DNA of 64,000 nucleotides from positions 22,134,001 through 22,198,000 of the forward strand of contig OX485803.1 of NCBI GenBank assembly GCA_950295325.1, in the 5' to 3' direction. Source of the stretch: Polytrichum commune. Lineage: Eukaryota; Streptophyta; Polytrichopsida; Polytrichales; Polytrichaceae. The position numbers and the translations under genes are program-made. Of the stretch, positions 20,913 through 30,732 are shown piece after piece; the first letter of the stretch is position 1; each line of letters begins with the position of its first letter. Under the pieces are notes generated by a model. The model was not told the origin of the DNA and did no database searches. It worked only from the letters and a program-made list of their open reading frames with translations.

Positions 20913-23078
20913 GTGGATCCGGCAAGTGAAGGATTTCCAGACATGGCAAGTGGAGGATCTGGAGACATGGCAAGTGGGGGATCAGGTTGTCACAGATCAC
21001 ATGTACGCAAGGCCGCTGGGTTGGAGTGGGATGTTTATGATGACAACACCCAAAAAGCCAGGGCAGGTTGGGAGAATGTACCACAACTGTGGTCAGTGAA
21101 GACTGCAATGCAGTACGTGGGCTTCCCTCACTTTGATCGGTTGTGGCCAAGACCTTGTCACGAGCGACACTGCAAGGCCATCAATGCGAGTTATATGCAG
21201 CTTGATGACGTGGAGGCAAAATGGAGATTCCTAACGATACTTAGAAGTATCTCCAATTTGAATAGATGGCCCAAGAGTGCAATTCCAAAGTCGGTGGCGT
21301 GTATGATGTATGCGGAGCACGTATTGCGAGTTAGGGTGGATTGGTCAAGTTTGGCTACCCTGCATGGTCAAAAATTTGGGGGTATTGGAATTGCATTCAC
21401 TAAATGCACAGTTTCAGATATTCCATACACTCCCGTTCCGGAGTGGTTCAGGAGGAATCCTCGACTAGTGGACGAGCCTGGGGCCCCAATTCCAGAGGGT
21501 CGGGAACCAAAAAAGCCACATGATCGTAAACGACCAGCCAATGACGTGGAGATGGCCATCGAGGAGGCGTTTGAGCATATGGATGAGGGCATGGAGGCAA
21601 ATGTCGAGGTCAACAACCTGATCAACGACGTGGTTAACGAGGTCCTAGACGAGGTAAACCTTGGTGAACATGGAGCGGACCCGACGGAGAGCAGAATGGA
21701 GGAATTGCGTAAGCAACATGCGTTGGAAATTCGTGAGTATAAAACGATGATTTTCGAGTTGGAAAATCGAGTTGCAACACTTACGATGGGGGAGGCTAGC
21801 AGTTCAAGTAGTACACCAATTAACCTTCAGTCTTTGGAAGCAGAGAGGGACGCAACTTTACAGGAGGCCAAGATTGCAAAGTCACAAGCTCTGGAGGTAT
21901 GTATGAGGAATGAAGTAATGCGAGGAAAGATGGAGGCTTTGCAAAAGGAGGTGGTGGACATGCAACAACAACTTCAAGTGGTCAATGAAGTGGTTGTTGA
22001 TCACGAAGCTAAGATTGGCGGACTGGAAGAGCAGAATGCAAGGTTGAAGAAATTTCTGTTGGATGCGATTGTGGAGCGCAAAAATATGAGGACAAGCACA
22101 TTGCTTGCTATGGCCAAGGCTCATCAATTTGAAGCTGAGTTTGAGAGCATCCAGAAAGAATGGAACCGCAATCAGAGAATGCGGAATATGATGCTCACGT
22201 CATGGCTAGAAGATGAGCAGATGTACCCTAGTAGGTGGGATAGGGATAATGAGTGGACATTGCCAAGCGGGAGCATCGATTGGCGTCAAGTGACCGACCC
22301 AAATCACCATTGGGATGTGACCCAAATGCATGAATATCCATTCCGCATGAGGGGTGAGTTGTTATGGCCAAATCTACATACAATGGTCTTCGATGGAACC
22401 GCATGTGCGATTTGCCAATCTCCATTTGGCCCGGAATGATGCTATCAACAATGGGTATTAAAGCCATGGGACTTTCCCTTCGATCTTCAAGAGTTTGATG
22501 GGGAGAATGTTGAGTGGAGTTGGTTATACAATTGTGCCAAGGTTGAGCTATGGCACGAGAACAGAGATGGCGACTGGACACGGAATGCACGTCAAATTTT
22601 GTATGTTGCAGACGAGTTGTATCCCAACAAGCCCCCCGATCATGGTTTGAAAAGATTTTTGTACCAAACTCTTGAATGGCATTGGGATACAACCAGCAGA
22701 CAATTAAAAAGAGGCATTCAGCCTCCTTGGTACAATGCAACAGGTCTCGAATCAGTATCGGAGCATGATTTGGAAGAAGATGCAGATGACATGCCTACGG
22801 AACGGGATCCGATATATGAATTGCAGTTAGAGGTGGGGTACCACAAGAACAGGCTGCAGTTGGCTGCAATTGATGCACTCTTGCATAGAGTTGCGGATGA
22901 TGTGGTATTGAGATGGCTAAATGGTGGGCCTAGACCACGTAATGCCGTTCCATTGTCTCCTGGTAGTCGTCCATACCTCACCCGTGGAACAACGCGAAGC
23001 ATGGAAGCGGGGGAATCATCTCGAGCACGACGAGGATCTACTTCAGCTAGAATAGACCTCGATTCAGATTCGGATTAG
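20913..23078 (+). CDS. hAT-partner protein (about 721 codons), one in-frame TGA
   Basis: I do not recognise the family. The first 508 codons (20,913-22,436) end at TGA 22,437-22,439, and the same frame stays open to 23,078. Residues 1-25 are Gly/Ser repeats. Residues about 30-185 form a Trp/His-rich globular region (FPHFDRLWPRPCHERHC). Residues about 205-255 are acidic. Residues about 265-425 form a long coiled coil (LENRVATL, LQKEVVDMQQQLQVV). Near 495-520 is a CAIC...C motif, possibly a small zinc-binding knuckle; the TGA falls inside it, just before Cys-Tyr. The second part ends in an acidic Asp/Ser tail. The gene is convergent with the hAT transposase and flanked by the paired G-rich arrays, so it may be a second transposon protein. 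The TGA is probably a nonsense mutation; readthrough cannot be excluded. Confidence 0.6.
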
Positions 23079-23777
23079 GCATTTTTGTACCATGTTTAGA
23101 AAGTTGTATAGGAACGGAGGAAGACTTTGGACACAATGAACATATTTCATGTTCAAAGAATATGTAATATAAAGAGGATTTACCGACAAGTTGTCATTTC
23201 TAAGATCGTGTAAAAGATAGCATATGGATGCCACATGTTTTAATGTTATTCGAAATTTTTAAAAACTTACTTGAATATTAGTAATTCATATGATAGTCTA
23301 ACCAAAAGTACTATTGACTACATAGTCAATATTGAATACCACATAAAGATATAATTATATAAAACGGATAGAAAGGTCCTCAAAAAGAGGATGTCACCAA
23401 CGAAGCATGTACAATCGAGCAATAGGGGATTGCAATATTTATAAAAGCATATTCTTTAAGAAGCTCAATAAATAAACATAAAACTCTATTCACAGTAAGA
23501 ATTATATAAAATAGTAATTAATAAAGGCATAACATGTTATTGGAAATTAATTGCAATGCTAAGTTGACAACCATATTGTATTTTCAAAATTTTAAAAAAC
23601 ATGCAATAAATAATTTTATTACTATAATAAAATGTTACAACTTCTAAGGTAACGTTCGCTTTGTGGTCTAAATGTCTTACCGAAGGCCCTAAGGTTGTAA
23701 CTTGTATCAATTTTGACGTAAGTAATAAATTATGGGAGTACGTGGGAGCACCGAAATACCACATTTGTGCAAAACCA
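23079..23777. other. Intergenic region between convergent genes
   Basis: About 700 bp of AT-rich DNA between the partner gene and the hAT transposase 3' ends. It presumably holds both poly(A) sites; no further feature is assigned. Confidence 0.5.
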
Positions 23778-26700
23778 TTATGTTCGAATCCGTACTGTGG
23801 GATCATTTGCTTCGACACATCTTGGGTCCTTTTCAGACTCGTTTGTACTGCAATCATCATCCGTTTGGGGAGTCGCGCTCCGAAGATGCAACTCTCGGTC
23901 ACGTTGTGAGAAAATTATCTTCTTGGTCGGCCGGGAGCCCTCTGCATCCTGTATGCCATTTTCATCTAGATGTGGTCTACCCTCATCTTCATTGTAGTCT
24001 TCAGCAGTAAACGGAAGCGATCTTCCCTGATACCTCTTCCTAGTACGTTTGACACCTCTCGTAGTTCTCTGACGCCCTCCACCCGTACCACGACTTGAGT
24101 GCACTTCATCTCTACTTCCATCTATAAAAACATCCCCCGTTGTACTTCCGCCTCCAACTCCAAGGCCACATGTTCCATTGGATTGACTGTGTGGAAGTGA
24201 AACTGATGCGGATGGAATTGCAATTGGTATGTTCTCAACAACATGTCGACGAACAGAATGACGACGTGGGGCCTCTGTAGTAACATTTCTTGAAACATTG
24301 TGTATAGCAACCAAAGTAGCACCCACCGCAGTTGCACGTGAAACACCCAATCTAGAAGTATTGGCAATACTTCGAGTGAGAGGACGACGTTGACCTTGTG
24401 CATGCACTTGCACCGTAGAAGTTGATGCAGTTCTTTGAAGAGCACGGAATCGAGTTGTAGGTATTTCAGGAACATTGGGCGTTTGATCTTCTATACGATG
24501 GTTGGATATGAGGGAGGCGTCCATGGATTCATAATGTACTCGGGCTGGAAATGGATCCTGTTGAACGTGCGTTGGCTCATTTGCGGGTAGTACATTGTCA
24601 CCTTCACCAAAAGAAAGAGAATCGCTCCGAGGTTGCAAGGAATCTACTTCAATTCCTACATTCTCACTTGCCCCCATAGCAACATTATGGGCAGGGCGAA
24701 ACCCTTGTCCAATGTGGAGAGTTTCAAAAGGCGGTCCTCCAATAGACCCCTCATGATCATCATGCATTCCGTCGTTATGTTGGGGGACATCCGGTTCATC
24801 AAAATCAAACACCCCAAGGTTTCCATCACTACCATTGCCATCCTCATCTTCTGAATCATGATTCTCGGAATTGAGGTCATCCAAATCAAAGTCGATGTCA
24901 TCAACATTGTTGTCATCATCATTTCCAGCACTATCATTTGGATCCACGTCATCTTCGTTGTCATCTTCTTCGTCAAGGTCATCGTCAGAATGGACCTCAT
25001 TCAATTCGTACCATTGTGCAGGTCTTGGGCCCCTCCGATGTCGAATGAGCCTACTATTGGTATATATGTAGACGAGGTCCTCGGCACGACTATGCTTCAA
25101 GCGATTGCGACTCTTGTTGTGAACATATGAGTACATGCTCCAATTGCGTTCACATGCGGATGCGGAACATACTTGTGCAAGGATACGTCTTGCTATTGTT
25201 TGGAGGGCTTTAGCTCCACCTCCCATTGCATCCCACCATTCATGGAGAGGTGCGGCATGCACGCTCGGGTCAGTAGAATCAGCAAAAGGCCCTCGATTTT
25301 CAAGGAAATCTTGGTACTGGTGGAGGATTTGGACATAAGTGTCCTCATCTTGAGCAAGCCTGCGAAGAACTCGATTTAGGATTGTCCTCGAATTCTCATC
25401 CTCATGGAGTGGGGCCCAACCACGTAGAAGCGGATTTAACATCGCTCCAGCCCAATGTAGATCATTCAACATCAACCTCCATCTATTTTGAAACGTTAGC
25501 ATAGCATTTGCAACAAGCTCAGGGCTTAAGCGAAATGGAGGTTTACTGAATCCACGAATATGGGTTTGTAAATCATGCATGACCCTCCAAGCCATTCCCA
25601 TTGCAGGCGCCTTGCCATCAAATACACGAAGAGCTTTAACAACCGGGATCACCATATACAAGAAATTTTCGCACGTGTTCCAGAATCCATCAGAACGTAT
25701 AAAGCTTCGCACAGCAGAGCCCTTCATGTAAGAGGTGCGAGATCTCCTCCTCATATCACGCATTAGAGTAGGCCAATCCTCATCAACCACCATTCTTTCC
25801 AAAGCATTGCGTACTTGAAGAAGACGATCTATCATGATGAAGTTCGTTGCAAAACGGGTCTCTACAGGTAGGCGGAGTGAGAGATTTGGTGACAACCTCC
25901 GGAATATAGCTTGAGAAGCATGATGGTTTTTGATAAAAACACAAATATGGCGCGCCTTTTTTACCAACTTTTTCACCCATTCCTCCTTCCCCCAATCTTC
26001 TAAGAGGAGATCTAGGCAATGCGCAGCACATCCTTGAAAATATAGATCGGGATTTGCTTGAATCAAGTCGCGAGCAGCGGAGGCCATAACTGGGGCATTG
26101 TCGGTGCAAATCTGGACCACATTATGTCGACCAACCTTTTCCACAAATGGTTGAATTTGAGCAGCAACGTATACATGATCCTTGTGATTTCCCGTGGTAT
26201 CAATGGTACCCAAGAAAACATCTCCCTTTGTGCCGCATTGGAGAACGTTTAGGAGAGGTCGGTTTTGCACGTTGTCCCATCCATCACAACATATTGTAAC
26301 ACCGTATTTTTCAACGGAATTCCCCATCTTCTCCTTCACTTGCCTATCTAGGTCAACCTTTTTATCAGTTAACAACTTCGTACGGATGGCATTGTACGAT
26401 GGTGGTGTGTAGGCTGGCATTCGATGACGGGCAGTTTCACGCACAGCATGAACAAATGCAGGATGTCTCACAATGTTGAAAGGAATGTTAGCTTCATAAA
26501 AAGCCGTTGCCCATGCTCTATCAAGGAGTTGTTTTGTTGACACATTGAACCCCTCCGTTATGTTGAGTTGACGTAGTTCACGAGGAGGTGTGCCATATAT
26601 CACAACATCAGAATGTTGAGTGGATTGGGACATAAGCAAAGGCTCTGTTTCACTAATTACGGAGTCCGCTATAATAGGCTCCAGAGGTACAATATCTGGC

Positions 26701-26975
26701 ACCGGAGAGTCCTCATTTACAATGCCTACATGTAAGGGCACAATGCCTCCGCAATGTTCAAACAAGACCCTAATATGCGGGGGTACCATCCTACATGTGG
26801 AAACATCACAAGCACCCCCTACAGGAGGTCTATAACCAAGGTGGGCCAACATTCTATTTCCTCGGTAAGATATGACGAACAGGCAAAACCTACATTTAAC
26901 CTGCCTTTGTGATTTACCGGGAACCATCCCCTTATCCTCGTACCAATGATCCCATGCATCATTTCGGCGTGGCAT
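23778..26975 (-). CDS. hAT-superfamily transposase (BED finger, DUF659, dimerisation domain)
   Basis: Transposase of a hAT cut-and-paste transposon, 1065 residues with no internal stop. The start is the ATG at 26,975 (MPRRNDAWDHWYEDK). The longer frame to 27,005 crosses a likely acceptor (TTTGTATTTGCAG), so a 5' non-coding exon is plausible. An N-terminal BED-type zinc finger has CRFC followed by His and Cys ligands. The DUF659/RNase-H-like core carries CCDGWDN and CTDNAPVM, giving two candidate catalytic Asp residues. The C-terminal dimerisation domain has CSASACERNWS, with the third acidic residue Glu, then SRNRLKHSRAEDLVYIY. An Asp/Glu-rich region and a basic tail follow. All catalytic positions look intact, so this may be an active or recently active element. 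Confidence 0.9.
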   Translation of the reverse strand: MPRRNDAWDHWYEDKGMVPGKSQRQVKCRFCLFVISYRGNRMLAHLGYRPPVGGACDVSTCRMVPPHIRVLFEHCGGIVPLHVGIVNEDSPVPDIVPLEPIIADSVISETEPLLMSQSTQHSDVVIYGTPPRELRQLNITEGFNVSTKQLLDRAWATAFYEANIPFNIVRHPAFVHAVRETARHRMPAYTPPSYNAIRTKLLTDKKVDLDRQVKEKMGNSVEKYGVTICCDGWDNVQNRPLLNVLQCGTKGDVFLGTIDTTGNHKDHVYVAAQIQPFVEKVGRHNVVQICTDNAPVMASAARDLIQANPDLYFQGCAAHCLDLLLEDWGKEEWVKKLVKKARHICVFIKNHHASQAIFRRLSPNLSLRLPVETRFATNFIMIDRLLQVRNALERMVVDEDWPTLMRDMRRRSRTSYMKGSAVRSFIRSDGFWNTCENFLYMVIPVVKALRVFDGKAPAMGMAWRVMHDLQTHIRGFSKPPFRLSPELVANAMLTFQNRWRLMLNDLHWAGAMLNPLLRGWAPLHEDENSRTILNRVLRRLAQDEDTYVQILHQYQDFLENRGPFADSTDPSVHAAPLHEWWDAMGGGAKALQTIARRILAQVCSASACERNWSMYSYVHNKSRNRLKHSRAEDLVYIYTNSRLIRHRRGPRPAQWYELNEVHSDDDLDEEDDNEDDVDPNDSAGNDDDNNVDDIDFDLDDLNSENHDSEDEDGNGSDGNLGVFDFDEPDVPQHNDGMHDDHEGSIGGPPFETLHIGQGFRPAHNVAMGASENVGIEVDSLQPRSDSLSFGEGDNVLPANEPTHVQQDPFPARVHYESMDASLISNHRIEDQTPNVPEIPTTRFRALQRTASTSTVQVHAQGQRRPLTRSIANTSRLGVSRATAVGATLVAIHNVSRNVTTEAPRRHSVRRHVVENIPIAIPSASVSLPHSQSNGTCGLGVGGGSTTGDVFIDGSRDEVHSSRGTGGGRQRTTRGVKRTRKRYQGRSLPFTAEDYNEDEGRPHLDENGIQDAEGSRPTKKIIFSQRDRELHLRSATPQTDDDCSTNESEKDPRCVEANDPTVRIRT

Positions 26976-27224
26976 GACTTCAACAAAACCTGCAAATACA
27001 AACAAGTTAGAGCAAGTAACTTTGATCGCATACTAGGTCCTGTTCAAGAGTGCCACAAGGGCAACCCTAATTCACAGTCACTAGATTGGACAAAGTATCC
27101 TCTGCATTCGGGTCTCACGCATTCAATCCTCACTCCTCAAAGGAGAATCAAAAGACTTGAGACACACTATGTCAGTGGAGGCAAAAATGGCACCTTGAAC
27201 CCTCAATTTATAGTATTCGAATCG

Positions 27225-27597
27225 GACGGGGGAGCGGACGGAAGGGGGGGGACCGGACGGGGGGGAGCAGACGGGGGGGCGGACGGGGAAGCGGACGGAG
27301 GGGGGGGGGAGCGGACGGGGGAGCAGACGGGGGAGCGGACGGACGGGGGAGGGGGGGGGGGCGGACGGGGGTGGGGCGGACGGAAGGGGGTGGAGCGGAC
27401 GGGGGAGGGGGGGGCGGACGGGGGAGCGGACGGACGGGGGGGGGGGGGCGGACGGGAGAGGGGGGAGCGGACAGGGTTGGGAACGGGAGCGGACGGGGGG
27501 GAACGGTGGTGAACGGGGATTGTGAACGGGAGCGGACGGGGGGGAACGGAGGCGAACGGGGGTTGGGAACGGAGGCGGACGGGGAGGCGGACGGGCT
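27225..27597 (+). repeat. G-rich array, right
   Basis: About 25 units of GGAGCGGACGGGGG and variants, G on the plus strand. It lies 250 bp upstream of the hAT start codon and about 230 bp inside the candidate right terminus. It shares the GCGGACGGGGG core with the left array but in direct, not inverted, orientation. Confidence 0.85.
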
Positions 27598-27599
27598 CT

Positions 27600-27825
27600 A
27601 GTAAATTTTTCCCCACTTTACCTTTACTTTGCTGACATGTCATCACACGTGGACATTGTAAATCCTACGTGTCAGAAATGGGTTAATGTAATTACACAAA
27701 AAAATCGGTAAAATTCAAGTCCGTCAGGATAAAGACAACATCCGGCATAATGTCGTGACGGATACGTGTCGTGACGGCACGACATTATGTCGGGATTACC
27801 CTCCGTCACGACACAATAGACAACC
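27600..27825 (-). mobile_element. Candidate right end of the hAT element
   Basis: Read inward from 27,825 on the minus strand the sequence begins CAGGGTTGTCTATTG, a hAT-like CAGGG terminus. Copy-1 receptor DNA resumes at 27,826, matching 49,745 in copy 2. The subterminal DNA contains CCGTCACGAC motifs and a 12-bp inverted repeat CATAATGTCGTG / CACGACATTATG (27,746-27,789). The matching left end and the 8-bp duplication (expected TACAAAAT) were not found, so the left side is probably lost or rearranged. Confidence 0.5.
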
Positions 27826-27952
27826 CTGTACAAAATACTATCTTTGATAAAAATAAATTCATAAATTCCAAAATATACAGCTTGTAAATGTATTAACTTT
27901 TGTGAAGAAGTTAGTACTACACATTAATCTCCACAAAGCTTAAACCACATAC

Positions 27953-29008
27953 CTTTTGATTACAATGGTTGGCTTATGTAGGATAACATAAATCCAAGAT
28001 TCGAGTTCCCGCAAATTTATCATGTTCTGTTATCATGCGACCCATATCACGTAGTTGATTGTGCATGTCAAGAACACCATTGTCGTGCACCTTCACCAAC
28101 GACTTGTTTTGAAGGCTTGCCAAGAGTTCTTGGGCAACGTTGATATCTTCATTCATTTTCCTAAGGGATATTCTTTCATAAAGATCATCAAGATAAACAT
28201 CTTTTTGAAAGAAACATGCTATGTCTAGAAACATGTTCCTCTCTTGATCGTTCAACTTCTCAAAGCTAATCTTCAACGTTTCCCAAATTTTCTTATCATG
28301 ACTTCCATCATGTCTTGCCCTCAACAACCTTTGCAATGTTCGCTCCCATATTCTTAATCGTTTCTCCCCTTGCATGCATGTTCCCATCACCTTCAAACTC
28401 AAAGGAAGTCCACAACATGCATCCACAATCTTTTCAACTACATGTTTCAAATATGGTGAACATGATTGGTCAGTCCCAAAGGCATGCATTAAAAATAGCT
28501 CCATAGGTTGGTTCCCATCGAGGGTTTGCATGTCCACTTTACCGGCCTTGGGGACGTGATGTTCCAATGAGCTCCAATTACGCAAGCTTGTGATCAACTT
28601 GTGACTTCCATCAACATTGTTGTACATGCTATCCAAGAGTTGATGTAGTTGACATGGTGTGCTCACATCGTCTACCACAATAAGAATTCTCTTTGTTTTT
28701 TGAATATCTCTCAACATTTCTCGTGCCTCTTTCAATGATTTTGGTTGAGATGGCAAGTCTTGCATATCTTTTGATTGGTACTTGACTGTAACCGTACATA
28801 TTTCATCCTTCAAATCACTCGCAAGACATGTTGCATCGAATTGGTGAGAGATGTGGTCACTCAAAGCCTCAGCCAATGTTGACTTGCCAATTTCGCCCAT
28901 GCCCACAATTCCTAGCCTACCAACGGTTTGAAGTTGCTTTTCCAATTGGAATATTTTGTCTCGGACTCCAATCAATTTAGAACTTCCTTTCTTGTTGTTG
29001 TTGAAGTC
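27953..29008 (-). pseudogene. NLR1 NB-ARC exon
   Basis: Nucleotide-binding switch domain of the decayed receptor, paralogous to exon 2 of NLR2 (about 95% identical). An acceptor at 29,009-29,010 (TTTTTGTAG|GACTTC) and a donor at 27,952 (AAAAG|GTATGTGG) are kept. Lesions: the third Gly of the P-loop is Glu (GMGEIGKST), MHD is MHN, and a TAA replaces a Phe codon near 27,974. Kinase-2 (RILIVVDDV) and CCGLPL are intact. The downstream LRR exon has been replaced by the 11.6-kb insertion, so no complete receptor can be made. Confidence 0.85.
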
Positions 29009-29134
29009 CTACAAAAATTTCAACATCTCAAAAGTAAGTGACGATCGAATGATGTGTCTAAAGAGGTGTCTTCAATTTTATGAATTGAATTGAAATCTCT
29101 TGTGTTTGATTCATAATTTCAAAAGCACACTTAC

Positions 29135-30732
29135 CTTCATGAATATTGGATTTGATGATGGCCCAACACTTGAAAACGAGGTTGGATTGTTGAAGTGTTC
29201 AAATTGGGGCAAACACCATAACCATGGGACAAAACTTCTACATAGAAAGCATACTTGCCACAAGCAATCGTTTGTTTCATTTGTAGCTCCTCCAATCTCA
29301 AACATGCCCTTCAACATTGAACATTTCAACCTTATGAGTCTTTTATGAATCTCAAGAAATGTTGGTCTTTTGGATGGATCCAAAGACCAACAATCTTGCA
29401 CTAATGATCTCAATCCCTTTGAGTAGGTCTTAGGTAGCTTTGGTCTCTTGGAATCTTGTAAGTACACTTGGTACTCACGAACCAAACCAAATGAAGGTTT
29501 ATCTCCTAAGAGAATATCGGAACACATCATGCCAAAACTAAACACGTCAGCTTTCAAAGCATCCACCTCTGACAATTGATTCGCCATGGCCTCAGATGCC
29601 ATGTATCCACGAGTTCCCATTTTGGATCGACCTGTGGACACCTCTGGATTATCCTTCACTTCAACCTTTGAAATACCAAAATCAAGTAATTTGATGTGTA
29701 TGCACCCAAGATCGACCAATTGTGAGTCATTTGGTGGAGTCACAACAACATTGCCTGGCTTCAAGTCACGATGTGCCACCTTCATATCATGAAGGTAGCA
29801 CATTCCATTTGCAATTTGTAACATAATGTCCACGGCATCTTTCTCTTTGAGAGGACCATGTGCATTTAAATATTGTGATAAGGTTGTCATTCCTAGTTCC
29901 ATGACAAGCTCAAATGTGTTTTCCACCCGATGGAAACCACAACAATAAAACTTGGTGATGTTTGGATGATTCAATCCTCCTAAAATACTTGCTTCCTTCC
30001 AAAATTGATTTGCATGCTCAGAACCACGAACACCCATCAGCTTTGTTGCACACTCTAAACCCATCCACTTTGTTAAATACACTCCTCCATTGTAAATATC
30101 TCCAAGCAACCTAGGTGGATCTCCATATTCAGGCCGAGGATAGTTGTAAGGAAAAATGATTTTGTCCAATTCACCACCTTCAACACGTTGTAGACCCATC
30201 ATATATTCCTTGAGGTATTGGGCAAGTTTGCAATTTTTGCAACCTTCTTTAATTGTGCACACGTCCAAATGTTTCGAAAGCCTTCCACATATTTCATTTC
30301 GGTCTTCTTCAATTGCATCAATGGATGTCGGGTAGAATGTCATATTGTTTTCAATCACAAGAATTTCTGCTCTTCGATTGGGATTGTGATGGCAAAATAT
30401 CTCACACATTGTGTGGAAACAATATTCAAAGTCCGAAAGGAGTTCTCTAAAGCACTCCTTATTATTTATTTGCATCACTACAACATTAAACCAATCTTCT
30501 TTGCAACAATCTTCAATTAATACCCTTGCTTTGTGTATAGTTTGAAGTAAATCTTTTCCAACTTTGTAGAACACCTTGTTATGACCATTGGCGATGCTTT
30601 GCAATGTTTTGACACTGTTCTGGAAGTTGGATACCAAATCCTCACATGATGTCTTCTATTCAAAATTGCTTCCATCTTTGATAGTGCAGGAAATTCCACA
30701 ATTTCCATGGCTAACTGCAAAACGTTTGCCAT
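29135..30732 (-). pseudogene. NLR1 N-terminal helical and protein kinase exon, frameshifted
   Basis: Paralogue of NLR2 exon 1. The natural start MANVLQLAMEIVEFPALSK is at 30,732. A 2-bp insertion near 30,646-30,650 (CACATGATGTC against CACATTGTC in NLR2) shifts the frame at about codon 28. Downstream the helical region and kinase are open: HRDLKPGN and LLDFGISK are intact, while PPE in NLR2 is ASE here. The donor ATGAAG|GTAAGT lies at 29,134. Together with the exon-2 stop and LRR loss, this copy is a pseudogene. Confidence 0.88.

Noticed and set aside
24856..25071. Ser/Ile/Val-rich plus-strand frames inside the hAT gene
   Set aside because: Antisense of the Asp/Glu-rich region of the transposase.
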